Below, piece by piece: positions 26,901 to 34,129 of a stretch of 64,000 bases of DNA. The notes beneath the pieces are model-generated. The model saw only the letters and a list, made by a program, of their open reading frames with translations. It was not told the DNA's origin and searched no databases. The stretch lies in assembly GCF_002109495.1 (NCBI RefSeq), contig NZ_LVJN01000014.1, positions 101,518 through 165,517 of the forward strand. Direction: 5' to 3'. Source of the stretch: Magnetofaba australis IT-1. Its GTDB lineage: Bacteria; Pseudomonadota; Magnetococcia; Magnetococcales; Magnetococcaceae. A program made the translations under genes and the position numbers. The stretch's first letter is position 1, and each line of letters begins with the position of its first letter.

Positions 26901-28218
26901 GCGCCTTGTCGCGCAGATCACGCAGTTTAAGCAGCGCCTGGGTATGACTCTCTTCCAGCAACTGCCGCTTGGAGAGGCCGGCGGAGCGCAATTTCTCCAG
27001 ATCATCCTGTAGCGCGCTCTCAATGCGCGCCAACTCCCGCGCCGCTTGTTTGGCCACATCAGGATCGGGACCGATGGGCACATTGGCGATGTCGTTGGCG
27101 ATCTCCTCATTCTTCGCCTTCATCATCGCCAATTTGGCCGACCATTGGGCCAGAATACGTTCCTTCTCCGCCAACTGCGCGCGCAAGCCGTCCAGCGCCC
27201 CCTCGCTCATGCGGTCCGGCGCATGGGGAAACATGTCACGATAGGTCTCGTTGCTCTGGATGACCTTTTGGAGCGACTCCACCTCCTCTCGGTACTCCCG
27301 CACCGTAGCCGCCACCGCGCGCATACTGAGATTCTCGAAATTGGTGTCGCCGGTGACGATGGCTTTGAATTTCTCATACGCAACCCCGGCATCGCTGGCC
27401 AGGTCTGACAGCCAGGTGGAGGCGTCCGAAATTGCCGGAGCCAGATTCAGCAGGGCGCGCGAGAGATTGGCGTCGAGAACCTTGGCTAGAGTGTCCAGCT
27501 CATTGCGTGCATCTTCGGCGTTACGGATTAGTTCCTCTTCCAGCACGATGCCCAGATCCCGCGCGCGCTGCATGGTCTCGCGCATCGCCTCAGAGCCGTT
27601 CTGCAACATCTGCAACAGCTTGACGCCCTCGGAGTCGAACAGCTTAAACGCCAAACGCACCCGGTCGGACTGGTTCTCGACACCTTTGAGCGCATCGGCG
27701 GCGTCGAGGAGAAGGTCTTCCGTATCACGGACATTGCCGCCAGCATCCCGGACCGAGATGCCTAACTCACGGAGCGCGGCTTTGGCTTCCCCGGTTCCCT
27801 GGGCGGCCTCAGCGGCGCGACGGCCAAAGCGCTGCAATGCCATTTCCAGAGTCTGCTGGGAGACGCCCGCCGAGTCGGCGGCATAGCGCAAAGCCTGGAG
27901 CGACTCCACGCCCACGCCAATCCGGTCTGCGGTTTTGCCGATGGCGTCTGCGGCGGTAATGGCGCGATTGGCCAGGGCGGTGATGCCACCGGCGGCGGTG
28001 AGTCCGGCGATAATGCCGGTGAGCCGGGCGATGTTGGTATGCAGGGAGGTGGCGCGGCTGGTGAGGGACTCCAAGCCACGGGAGGCGTCATTGCTGGCGG
28101 TGCGGATGCGCTTGAAAGAGCTCTCGCCGCTGACTCCGATATCGGCCAGTTCGGCTTTGACCTTGCCGCCCTGCTCAACGGACAGGCGGATGCTGTAGCT
28201 GTGCTGGGTGCGGGTCAT
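23935..28218 (-). CDS. Phage tail tape-measure protein
   Basis: 1427 residues, the longest gene of the tail module, placed between chaperone and tail-tip genes as tape measures are. Long helical segments dominate the N-terminal half. A glycine/alanine-rich hydrophobic region (about residues 720-830, GSLAFGSQEAGIGGALGSAA onward) could span membranes during DNA injection. Residues 900-908 read HELGHVGWH, an HExxH metal-protease-like motif. The C-terminal third contains three repeats of about 70 residues (WSESIRRELLGMTDPRALA, WAEGIRRELLGVMDPMALA and a more divergent copy starting WRGEIEDKLLQLTDP). Tape measures set tail length. Confidence 0.92.
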   Translation of the reverse strand: MTRTQHSYSIRLSVEQGGKVKAELADIGVSGESSFKRIRTASNDASRGLESLTSRATSLHTNIARLTGIIAGLTAAGGITALANRAITAADAIGKTADRIGVGVESLQALRYAADSAGVSQQTLEMALQRFGRRAAEAAQGTGEAKAALRELGISVRDAGGNVRDTEDLLLDAADALKGVENQSDRVRLAFKLFDSEGVKLLQMLQNGSEAMRETMQRARDLGIVLEEELIRNAEDARNELDTLAKVLDANLSRALLNLAPAISDASTWLSDLASDAGVAYEKFKAIVTGDTNFENLSMRAVAATVREYREEVESLQKVIQSNETYRDMFPHAPDRMSEGALDGLRAQLAEKERILAQWSAKLAMMKAKNEEIANDIANVPIGPDPDVAKQAARELARIESALQDDLEKLRSAGLSKRQLLEESHTQALLKLRDLRDKALTDAERARIDQAMEDEYERYRLERAKLVGVEREYLAELKNEIALHQQVIDGKIPLEELTRRLAEAEREAAIQKELSNTLSETGIQLGSEQARELERLIRAKEQATRTTEEMTEAEEKAAKAAKKAADEHKKALEAYEKSLNAPFERAAEGIQNVLTDAFESAFDGSLRSADDVADAMKRIFIRAAAEIAAAMVIRPVIGSVMGSVGLGGVAQSMGLSAPSITGMSGSGGVGGLFNIASTGSDLFSAFGGSFGLQTSGIGGAINAFGASNLGLANVTAVYNVPGIGLVTGADAAAWYGGVSGLPAGSQALAPVVNPGALGGATAMGLLGAAGLGYGVGSLAFGSQEAGIGGALGSAAGYGIGSSMGTILGMAGGPVGMVLGTLAGSFIGDLFGDDEPSPPAITVFFNGMEHPWAGSNHVNIGNLTSTRNADTPVDAVIAMSEGLRGLITQGGFTLGEDYTVHELGHVGWHAEKGYSDSATGFGWTAENFGQAMLGLFGGNLANGTIQGAAPALKHALNNASDYTEMERILTEWSAGRDQMLAVLEGVWAEPTDAMTQAEAAVQALSTQFDQMAANAGLYNIALEEVDAAEAHAKEQMRSQWRGEIEDKLLQLTDPYGFALKQLQEQQAGQIKAAEAVGMGAQALADLHTAQLEALREQYRIIPEVASEDVTAAERAALQWAEGIRRELLGVMDPMALAFEELDDWYVEQLAQAEQYQQQTGDLTALYRARQQAIREEYAQIAPVLDEDLLDFLDAQQRQALQWSESIRRELLGMTDPRALAMEELEQWYAEQQSLAEQHQQQTLELTELYLTKKQAIEEQYAEQAVATANGVSVRMQSALQGINNTLLGLETGNLSTLTQAEQLDLARTAYNGVVQRAYNRDIDAISQLPSLAQGYLTEARDQYASGAGYKSIFDSVRQDLSGLLPSNQTNPAAEADALRNEVSELRADVAFLTQTVERQTQQLIAAGKEQAASATTASLAQLRASQLS

Positions 28219-28283
28219 GGCAAATATTGCTTCTTTATGGTCCGTTTTGGCGTAAAATGGAGCATTAGAGAGGAGGGCTCCAC
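28219..28283 (+). promoter_or_regulatory. Divergent region between tape-measure and toxin-antitoxin genes
   Basis: Sixty-five bases separate the minus-strand tape-measure start from the plus-strand antitoxin start. A strong ribosome site (GAGAGGAGGGC) sits before the antitoxin ATG, and an AT-rich stretch upstream (TTGCTTCTTTATGG, GTAAAATGG) could hold its promoter. Type II antitoxins usually repress such a site. Confidence 0.4.
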
Positions 28284-28499
28284 ATGTCCATCAACGTGAA
28301 AATTTCAGATGAGCTTGGCGCGGAAGCCAAACGCTATGGCCGTATCTATCAACGATCTTTGCCCAAGCAGATCGAATACTGGTCGCGCATCGGCAAGATC
28401 GCAGAAGAGAATCCTGATCTGCCGTTCAGCATGATCAAAGAGATCCTGTTGGCGCGGGAAGAGGGTGAGCACGAAATGGAAGAGTACACCTTCGGCTGA
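28284..28499 (+). CDS. ParD-like type II antitoxin
   Basis: 71 residues beginning MSINVKISDELGAEAKRYGR, a ribbon-helix-helix-like start, followed by RSLPKQIEYWSRIGKIAEENPDLP, the pattern of the ParD-like antitoxin family. It would neutralise the toxin encoded next (1-bp TGATG overlap) and autoregulate the pair. It runs against the surrounding tail operon and has its own ribosome site, so it behaves as a moron carried by the prophage. Confidence 0.82.
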   Translation: MSINVKISDELGAEAKRYGRIYQRSLPKQIEYWSRIGKIAEENPDLPFSMIKEILLAREEGEHEMEEYTFG

Positions 28500-28780
28500 T
28501 GCGCATCCTTCAATCACGCCCGTTCAAGAATGCGGTCAAGCGCCTCCACGCCAACCAAAAGAAGGCGCTTGATGTGGCTGTGCGCGCCATTGTGAAAGAT
28601 CCAGACATTGGCGAACCCAAGGTCGGTGATCTATCCGGCGTGCGCGTCTACAAATTCAAGATGGTTGGCCAACTGATGCTACTGGCTTATGAGCATGACG
28701 ATGAAAGCGTAACGCTGTTTCTCCTGGCCCTTGGCAGCCATGAGAACTTCTACCGGGATCTCAAGCAGAGCCGCGACTGA
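28499..28780 (+). CDS. RelE/ParE-superfamily toxin
   Basis: 93 residues. The pattern SRPFKNAVKRLHANQKKALDVAVRAI, then GVRVYKFKMVGQLMLLAYEHDDESVTLFLLALGSHENFYRDLK, is the RelE/ParE fold signature, with the typical final SHENFYR strand. Targets of this superfamily are mRNA at the ribosome (RelE) or gyrase (ParE); which applies here cannot be told from sequence. Its 3' end overlaps the convergent tail-chaperone gene by 20 bp. Confidence 0.85.
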   Translation: MRILQSRPFKNAVKRLHANQKKALDVAVRAIVKDPDIGEPKVGDLSGVRVYKFKMVGQLMLLAYEHDDESVTLFLLALGSHENFYRDLKQSRD

Positions 28781-29009
28781 TCGCCTCGCGCAAACCCATC
28801 TCCGCCCACGGCAGCAACTCAGCCGCCGCAGCCCTTTCCATCCCCATGGCATTCGCCATCTGCAACGCCACGCTCATGTCGAGCCCAAGCACCTGTCCCG
28901 ATGGCGCGACTCGGAGTTGGCTCTGACACGCAAGAACGACATCAAACACCTGCTGCTCCTCGATAGTTTGCGGCGCGTGCTCTCGGCTGGGACAGAGCTC
29001 ACCGTTCAA
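28761..29009 (-). CDS. Small phage protein, probable tail-assembly chaperone partner
   Basis: 82 residues starting with an ATGA overlap on the preceding chaperone gene and ending just before the tape-measure gene, apart from the inserted toxin-antitoxin pair. In lambda-type tails the two chaperone products (G and GT) are coded here by overlapping frames. This arrangement resembles that, but without a frameshift signal that I can identify. No conserved motif was recognised. Confidence 0.6.
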   Translation of the reverse strand: MNGELCPSREHAPQTIEEQQVFDVVLACQSQLRVAPSGQVLGLDMSVALQMANAMGMERAAAAELLPWAEMGLREAISRGSA

Positions 29010-29479
29010 TCCGGACTGCCCTCGGGCGCAGGGCTCGCCGCGATCAGCACACTCTCGGCAGTACTCTGGCCCTCCGCCGGGCTGGAAATGCCATTGGCAG
29101 AGGGCGCGGATCCGTTTTTTGCGGCGTTGAGCATCACCTGGTGGAAGGTAAAAAGCTGATAGAACCGTTCACCCATGGGATAGCGATCCATCAGCGCCAC
29201 GACGTTCTGGCGATTGAGCGGCGCTTCACCGCCATTGTCATCGCCGACGCCGCTCCACGCGGTAATGTGGTTGACCGCCAGTTCCTGGATCAGATAGGCG
29301 TGGAACAGCCCCTCGCGCTGCTCTCCTTCCTCGGCTTCGGGATACTCCCGCTCTAAGCGACGGCGCGTGGCAGTCTGACACAAAGACATGGCGGCTGTGG
29401 TGAGGGGCTTGACCGTCACCGTCACGCCGTAGGGCAGGTCCAGATCAAACGGCTCTTTGGGTTGGCTCAGAGAAATCAC
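29006..29479 (-). CDS. Phage tail assembly chaperone
   Basis: 157 residues, MISLSQPKEPFDLDLPYGVTVTVKPL, with a conserved-looking acidic helical centre and low-complexity Ser/Ala/Pro tail. It lies between tail tube and tape measure, the usual place of the gpG-like tail chaperone. It overlaps the tail-tube gene by 4 bp and the next small gene by 4 bp, indicating coupled translation. Confidence 0.6.
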   Translation of the reverse strand: MISLSQPKEPFDLDLPYGVTVTVKPLTTAAMSLCQTATRRRLEREYPEAEEGEQREGLFHAYLIQELAVNHITAWSGVGDDNGGEAPLNRQNVVALMDRYPMGERFYQLFTFHQVMLNAAKNGSAPSANGISSPAEGQSTAESVLIAASPAPEGSPD

Positions 29480-30423
29480 AGGTACACACTCTCATCTTCG
29501 TCGTTGGTGAGGGTCACGGTGAGCATGCGCCCCGCTGTGGCGTTCTTGGCTCCCTGGAAGTCAAAGCTCGCCTGTACCCCACCAGGGCCATCCACGGTGA
29601 GCTTGGGCTTGGGCAAATAGACCTCGTGGCAGTCGAACACCACGCTGTTGTCCGCGTCGATGATGTAGGCGAATTGCAGATCCACCGGCGTACCGTTTGA
29701 TGCCAGATCAACAAGCGTGGTGTCAGCAAAGCGCACATCGATCTTGCCGGTGAGGGCAGCGATGGTGGGGTCGGCGCCATCGATGAGGCCGTCATTGCGG
29801 ATGGTTTCGATCTTCTCCAGATTGTTGGAGTAAGTCAGCGAACCTGCTGTCAGATTGGCGATGAGCGTGCCGCTGCGCTTGATGCTGCCCTGGAACTGGC
29901 TGATGCGGTTGAAGGTGAGTGTGGTGGGCGTGCCGCCCTGGGTCGTTCCGTTGCGGGTTTCCCCCTGGGCGATGACGCCGATGGTGGCGGCCGCCGGGCC
30001 GGAGCGTTGGAACTCCAAGGCCATGGAGTTGGCCTTCACACCCTGATGCATGAAGAAGGCGGGAACCTGGGAGAGCCCCACCTCGGCGCTGTAGCTGGGG
30101 ATGCTTGCCTTGCCCGAGTGGAACTCATGGACATAGGGTCCGGTTCCGGTGGTGGTGGGATCACCCAGCAGCGCCGTCAGCCAGAGGCCCAGATAGCGCA
30201 CGTCCATGGGGATGACAATGTCGCCTTCGTCATTGATGACATCCTGCAGCGGAGCCAGGGGATCACGCCCTTGTCCCAGGACAGGGTCGGCAATGAGCCC
30301 CTGTTCACTACTCAAAGAGCAGCGATTGAAGGGCATCTGCATGTAGTTGCCCGTAGGGATGGAGCCGTAGCTGCCCTCCCGTTTGAGCAATAGGGTAGCG
30401 TTTGAACCGTAAGCGCGGCTCAT
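29476..30423 (-). CDS. Phage major tail tube protein
   Basis: 315 residues. Its start, MSRAYGSNATLLLKREGSYG, and features such as YLGLWLTALLGDPTTTGTGPYVHEF and SYSAEVGLSQVP match siphovirus tail-tube proteins. A repeated beta-sandwich composition and lack of cysteine-rich sites fit a structural role. A 32-bp gap with a ribosome site separates it from the preceding gene, consistent with high expression. Confidence 0.82.
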   Translation of the reverse strand: MSRAYGSNATLLLKREGSYGSIPTGNYMQMPFNRCSLSSEQGLIADPVLGQGRDPLAPLQDVINDEGDIVIPMDVRYLGLWLTALLGDPTTTGTGPYVHEFHSGKASIPSYSAEVGLSQVPAFFMHQGVKANSMALEFQRSGPAAATIGVIAQGETRNGTTQGGTPTTLTFNRISQFQGSIKRSGTLIANLTAGSLTYSNNLEKIETIRNDGLIDGADPTIAALTGKIDVRFADTTLVDLASNGTPVDLQFAYIIDADNSVVFDCHEVYLPKPKLTVDGPGGVQASFDFQGAKNATAGRMLTVTLTNDEDESVYL

Positions 30424-30455
30424 GTGGGTTTCCTCTCAATTGTCAGAATGAAAGT

Positions 30456-30890
30456 TCAGGAGATCGGTGATGCGGTCTCGTAATCGAGGGTCAGTTCAAT
30501 CACCCCGCCCAAGAGGGGCGCTGCGCCCTCTTCGTGTTCCAACTGAATGGCCGGTCGGCCATAGGTCATGCCGTAGATCAGCCCACCCAACGTGGAATCG
30601 GCGTCCAATTCGCCAGCAACAGCCAACAGCAGATCATCAAAGAGGCTCTGACGCTGATCGGCGTCACCGTGCTGGATGATGATTTCGATCTCCACACTAT
30701 GCTGGTAGTAGCAGCCGCCAACGCCGCCCAGAGACTGCTCAGGTTCACCAGGATCTCCATCTCGAAGAATGATTACGCCATCTGGAGGAATACGCGTGGG
30801 CAATGCGGCGTTGCGCAGAACGGTGGGGCCGGAGATGGCTTGCAGGAGAGCTGTCAGAGCCTGAAGGATCTGCTCGGCTTTGCTACCCAC
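30456..30890 (-). CDS. Phage tail terminator-like protein
   Basis: 144 residues: an N-terminal helix (EQILQALTALLQAISG), then beta strands with HSVEIEIIIQHGDADQRQSLFDDLLLAVAGEL. That helix-strand layout and its position between the head-tail joining genes and tail tube fit tail terminator/completion proteins. It overlaps the upstream DUF6441-like gene by 8 bp. Confidence 0.6.
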   Translation of the reverse strand: MGSKAEQILQALTALLQAISGPTVLRNAALPTRIPPDGVIILRDGDPGEPEQSLGGVGGCYYQHSVEIEIIIQHGDADQRQSLFDDLLLAVAGELDADSTLGGLIYGMTYGRPAIQLEHEEGAAPLLGGVIELTLDYETASPIS

Positions 30891-31539
30891 GGCTACGCCC
30901 CATGTGGCTGTCGATCACTCTGGGCAACTTGCCCGCCCATCGCTGAGCGGCCCGTTTCACATTTAGCCGCTTGCGCAGCCGTACCTGAGGCACCATCACG
31001 AACATCACCACGCTGGTGATACCGGACTTCAACCGGCCCGACTTGGTATAGATGCCACCCTTGGCCTGACGTCCCACACGACCCGTTTTAGTGCTGATGC
31101 GCACCCCATCCACCACCAGCAGCGATGAGCGGCCCGGGCGATGGACAAAACGCAATTTCCCAAAACGATGCTCAGGGAAGTTGCCGGGATGTAGTCGCTT
31201 GCCATCCACGCCCCGCTTTGGCGCTTGTGGCGTGGGTATAGACAACCACCGGCTATTGCGCCCTCGGATCACCACGCCTCGGTTAAAGGCCTGGACGATG
31301 TGCGGCGCTTTGGACCAGACCAGCGAAGCGGCATTGAGCCCCTGGTTGGGATATGCGCGATCCCGCCAAGTTCTGGCCAACCGTGAGCCAAGACCGGATG
31401 AGACTATATCCTGTCGCAGATCCTGCTTGAGCCCTCTGCCTGTTTCTCGGGTACCGGAGACCACCGCCCGATTCAGCTTCCGCAGATCCTGCTCCATGTC
31501 CTGCCGGATGGAGCCGAGAATGGTCGTGGCCAGCCTCAT
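30883..31539 (-). CDS. Phage neck/minor tail protein (DUF6441-like)
   Basis: 218 residues from the ATG at 31539, whose ATGA overlaps the upstream joining-protein stop. It is very basic (many Arg/Lys), with RGVVIRGRNSRWLSIPTP and FVMVPQVRLRKRLNVKRAAQRW, as in DUF6441-family proteins of the head-tail region. The role is presumed structural at the neck. The family name is from memory of the pattern, not a search. Confidence 0.6.
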   Translation of the reverse strand: MRLATTILGSIRQDMEQDLRKLNRAVVSGTRETGRGLKQDLRQDIVSSGLGSRLARTWRDRAYPNQGLNAASLVWSKAPHIVQAFNRGVVIRGRNSRWLSIPTPQAPKRGVDGKRLHPGNFPEHRFGKLRFVHRPGRSSLLVVDGVRISTKTGRVGRQAKGGIYTKSGRLKSGITSVVMFVMVPQVRLRKRLNVKRAAQRWAGKLPRVIDSHMGRSRG

Positions 31540-31844
31540 GTGATGAATGCCTCCACCACCCACACGAGTCGCTCGGCGTCTCGGCTCGGCGTTCCTTGAA
31601 CGGTATAGTCGATGCCGTTCAGGGTGATAACATCGCCCGCTTGTGGGTCAGCAATGTCGCTGGCGCGAATCTCAAATAGCGAGATCTCCGCCGCAATGCG
31701 GGTCTCCCCAAAGCCCACTACCTCATCCGGCCGCTTGGCCAGCACCGTGATGGCTGTCGCAGTACCACCTGAAACTGGGGTGTAGGTGGCGGGAACGCCG
31801 AAGTTCTGGAAAACGGCGTCCACCGCCAGATCAAACACGTTCAT
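31536..31844 (-). CDS. Phage head-tail joining protein
   Basis: 102 residues, MNVFDLAVDAVFQNFGVPATYTP, ending in a beta-rich part with GDVITLNGIDYTVQGTPSRDAERLVWVVEA. This is the usual pattern of small head-tail attachment proteins (FII/Gifsy type). It abuts the DUF2190-like gene and overlaps the next gene by 4 bp. Confidence 0.7.
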   Translation of the reverse strand: MNVFDLAVDAVFQNFGVPATYTPVSGGTATAITVLAKRPDEVVGFGETRIAAEISLFEIRASDIADPQAGDVITLNGIDYTVQGTPSRDAERLVWVVEAFIT

Positions 31845-32176
31845 CAGACAGCAACGCCGTTGAGGCGCACAATGGCCGTAGCGTCCCCGCTGGCTGCCGC
31901 CTGAGTCACCGCGCCAATCAGGGAGTTGGAAGTCGCCGTGGTGGTGACGTTCTTGGCGGTATTGTCCCAGTAGACCTTTGCCCCCTGGGTGATGGCCCCT
32001 GTGGCCTTGGGGAGCTCCACCACTCCGGTGAGCCGCACCTCCACCGCTTCGCTTTCAGCGGCGTCATAAGCGCAAATGCCGAACAGTCCTCCGACCAGCA
32101 CGCCATCGCCACTGGAGACGCCCCCGGTGGGGGCAGTCAGGGTGACCAGGTCACCCGGCTGAATGAAGTTCTTCAT
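31844..32176 (-). CDS. DUF2190-type capsid cement protein
   Basis: 110 residues, MKNFIQPGDLVTLTAPTGGVSSG, followed by GALVGGLFGICAYDAA-like and AKVYWDNTAKNVTTTAT segments typical of DUF2190 (capsid decoration) proteins. It follows the capsid gene by 12 bp. The family is well known directly downstream of protease-capsid fusion genes. Confidence 0.8.
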   Translation of the reverse strand: MKNFIQPGDLVTLTAPTGGVSSGDGVLVGGLFGICAYDAAESEAVEVRLTGVVELPKATGAITQGAKVYWDNTAKNVTTTATSNSLIGAVTQAAASGDATAIVRLNGVAV

Positions 32177-32188
32177 AGTGCTCTCTCC

Positions 32189-34129
32189 TTAAGCGCCCGC
32201 GTTCTTGTGGAAGCCGCGCCAATCGATGGCCTTGGCCCCGAAGTCCAGACGGGCCTTGATCTCCACTCCATCCACATCGAAGCCCACCCGGGTCTCGATG
32301 TAGACCCCGTTCTGGCCCTCCAGATAGGCGTATTCAATGGTGTCGATCTGATTGGGGTTGGCGACCAAGTACCAGGCGGTCTCGCTTACCGCATCCAGAC
32401 GCGGCTCGGAGATCACCGACAACGTGCGCATGGATTGGGGCACCACATCCGCCGTCTTGGCCGGAACCAGGTTCTGCGCCAGCAGCTGCTCGGCGCTGGT
32501 CTCCAACGCCGCTGGGACCAACAGATAGTTGGGGCGGACATTGATCACCGTCTTGCCATCCAGACCCACCTGCTTGGCCATGTCAGTGCGCCCTTTGCCA
32601 ATGGCGGCCACCGAGAGCGCGGCAGGCGTTCCAGCCAGGTTCTTGTGATCGGCGTGGAACAGCGCCTTGTTGTCCGCCATTTTGGGGTTAGCGGTGATGA
32701 CGCTCCACACCACGTCGGACTCCAGATTGGCCGCCGCCACGCCAAACAGCTGCGGGATACGGGTGAAGGCGTCCAAATCATCGTTGATGAGCACCTGCCG
32801 GGAGATGGAGATGATTTTCCCGTAGGTCTCCACCCGGTAGGACTCCTGAGCCTCGCCCAAGGGGCCGCGCTTGTACTCGCCCGATTCGTTGACCTTCTCC
32901 AGGGCAGGCGCTTCTCCCAGCTGCACCCGGTGCATCGCCTTGAAGTCCGAAGCGGTCACCTGACGGCAAAAGGGATGGAAGGTGCGCGGCGCGCTGTCGT
33001 AGGCGTTGCGCAGAGTCTTGTTGGCCACATTGGCCAGGATCAGAGGGAAGTCGGAGCTGGTGGCCAGCGCCCGGGTGGCCACTTCATCCCTGGAGAGCCC
33101 CCGAGTGGAGCCGCCCTCGGCCTCCAGGAAAGAGCGCGCCATCTCCAGCAGGGTCATGCCCCGCCATTCACGGGCCGGTTCGCTCATCTCATGGGCAGTC
33201 GGGTCGAAGCGGTGCAACAGAGCGGTTTCCACCCCCAGTTTGCGGGTCTCCCGTTCGTCTTGCTGACCGGCCATGACCTGATGGTTGCGAATCTGCGTCT
33301 GCGCATCCCGGCTGGCCATGGCGTCGATCATCTGACTGCGCGCCTCATCCAGTTCCACTCCGCGCTGCACCAGATTATCAGCAAAGCTGCGCTCCAGCCC
33401 CAATTTGCTCTGGGCATCGTAGATGGAGCCAATGCGCTGCCGCTCAACAGCTACGGCCTCTTGAGCCAGGGCCTTGGGATCCAGTCCCGGATCCTGACGG
33501 GTTTTTTCCTCAGCGACCGGATCAGCCGCTGCCTCTTCTACTTCGGTTTCCATGTCGCCTCCAGATTCACGGATCAGTTCACAGGGTGTGTTCAGTGAGT
33601 CGCCAGAACGAAAGCCCGCCCCGGCATCTGCGCCCACCGGCACGGCGGAGAGCTCCATGGGCTCCCAATCCACCGCCCGCCAGATGGGGATCTCGCCTTC
33701 GGCCTCGGTGATCTCGTAACTGCGCACCGCATAGCCCACTGAGACGTTGCGGATGACGCCGGATTGGATATCCCGCCACAGCGGCTCAATCTCCTCACGC
33801 TCGGAGAAGCGCACCAGGGCGCGTCCTTCGGGACCATTGGATCCGTCATTGATCCAGGCCCGCTCCACCACGCCGATTACATCGCCCAGATTCCAGGCTC
33901 GGTGAGAGTCCAACAGCGGCGCGCCGCCATTGAGCCGGTTCAGATTTACATGGCGCGCATCCAGAGAGAGCTGCTCCTCATAGGGCTTGCCGCTGCGAGA
34001 ATCCCGACGCCTGACAGCGGCCCCGGTGGACCAGACCAATTCGATGGTGCGCTTCTCCGCATCCACCGACTCCGGGGCAAAGGCCGCCGCACGGACCTGC
34101 ATGGGCAGATCAACCGTCTGTTTGCTCAT
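32189..34129 (-). CDS. Fused prohead protease and major capsid protein
   Basis: 646 residues from the ATG at 34129 (ribosome site CGGAGAAAACG; overlaps the portal stop by 20 bp). The N-terminal about 200 residues are a U35-type prohead protease (LDARHVNLNRLNGGAPLLDSHRA with the catalytic-type His, then IRNVSVGYAVRSYEI). A charged linker of about 130 residues may act as the scaffold. The C-terminal about 300 residues are a Mu-like/HK97-fold capsid (LAGTPAALSVAAI, VRPNYLLVPAALET, ARLDFGAKAIDWRG). Such fusions are known in phages; self-cleavage during assembly is expected. Confidence 0.88.
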   Translation of the reverse strand: MSKQTVDLPMQVRAAAFAPESVDAEKRTIELVWSTGAAVRRRDSRSGKPYEEQLSLDARHVNLNRLNGGAPLLDSHRAWNLGDVIGVVERAWINDGSNGPEGRALVRFSEREEIEPLWRDIQSGVIRNVSVGYAVRSYEITEAEGEIPIWRAVDWEPMELSAVPVGADAGAGFRSGDSLNTPCELIRESGGDMETEVEEAAADPVAEEKTRQDPGLDPKALAQEAVAVERQRIGSIYDAQSKLGLERSFADNLVQRGVELDEARSQMIDAMASRDAQTQIRNHQVMAGQQDERETRKLGVETALLHRFDPTAHEMSEPAREWRGMTLLEMARSFLEAEGGSTRGLSRDEVATRALATSSDFPLILANVANKTLRNAYDSAPRTFHPFCRQVTASDFKAMHRVQLGEAPALEKVNESGEYKRGPLGEAQESYRVETYGKIISISRQVLINDDLDAFTRIPQLFGVAAANLESDVVWSVITANPKMADNKALFHADHKNLAGTPAALSVAAIGKGRTDMAKQVGLDGKTVINVRPNYLLVPAALETSAEQLLAQNLVPAKTADVVPQSMRTLSVISEPRLDAVSETAWYLVANPNQIDTIEYAYLEGQNGVYIETRVGFDVDGVEIKARLDFGAKAIDWRGFHKNAGA

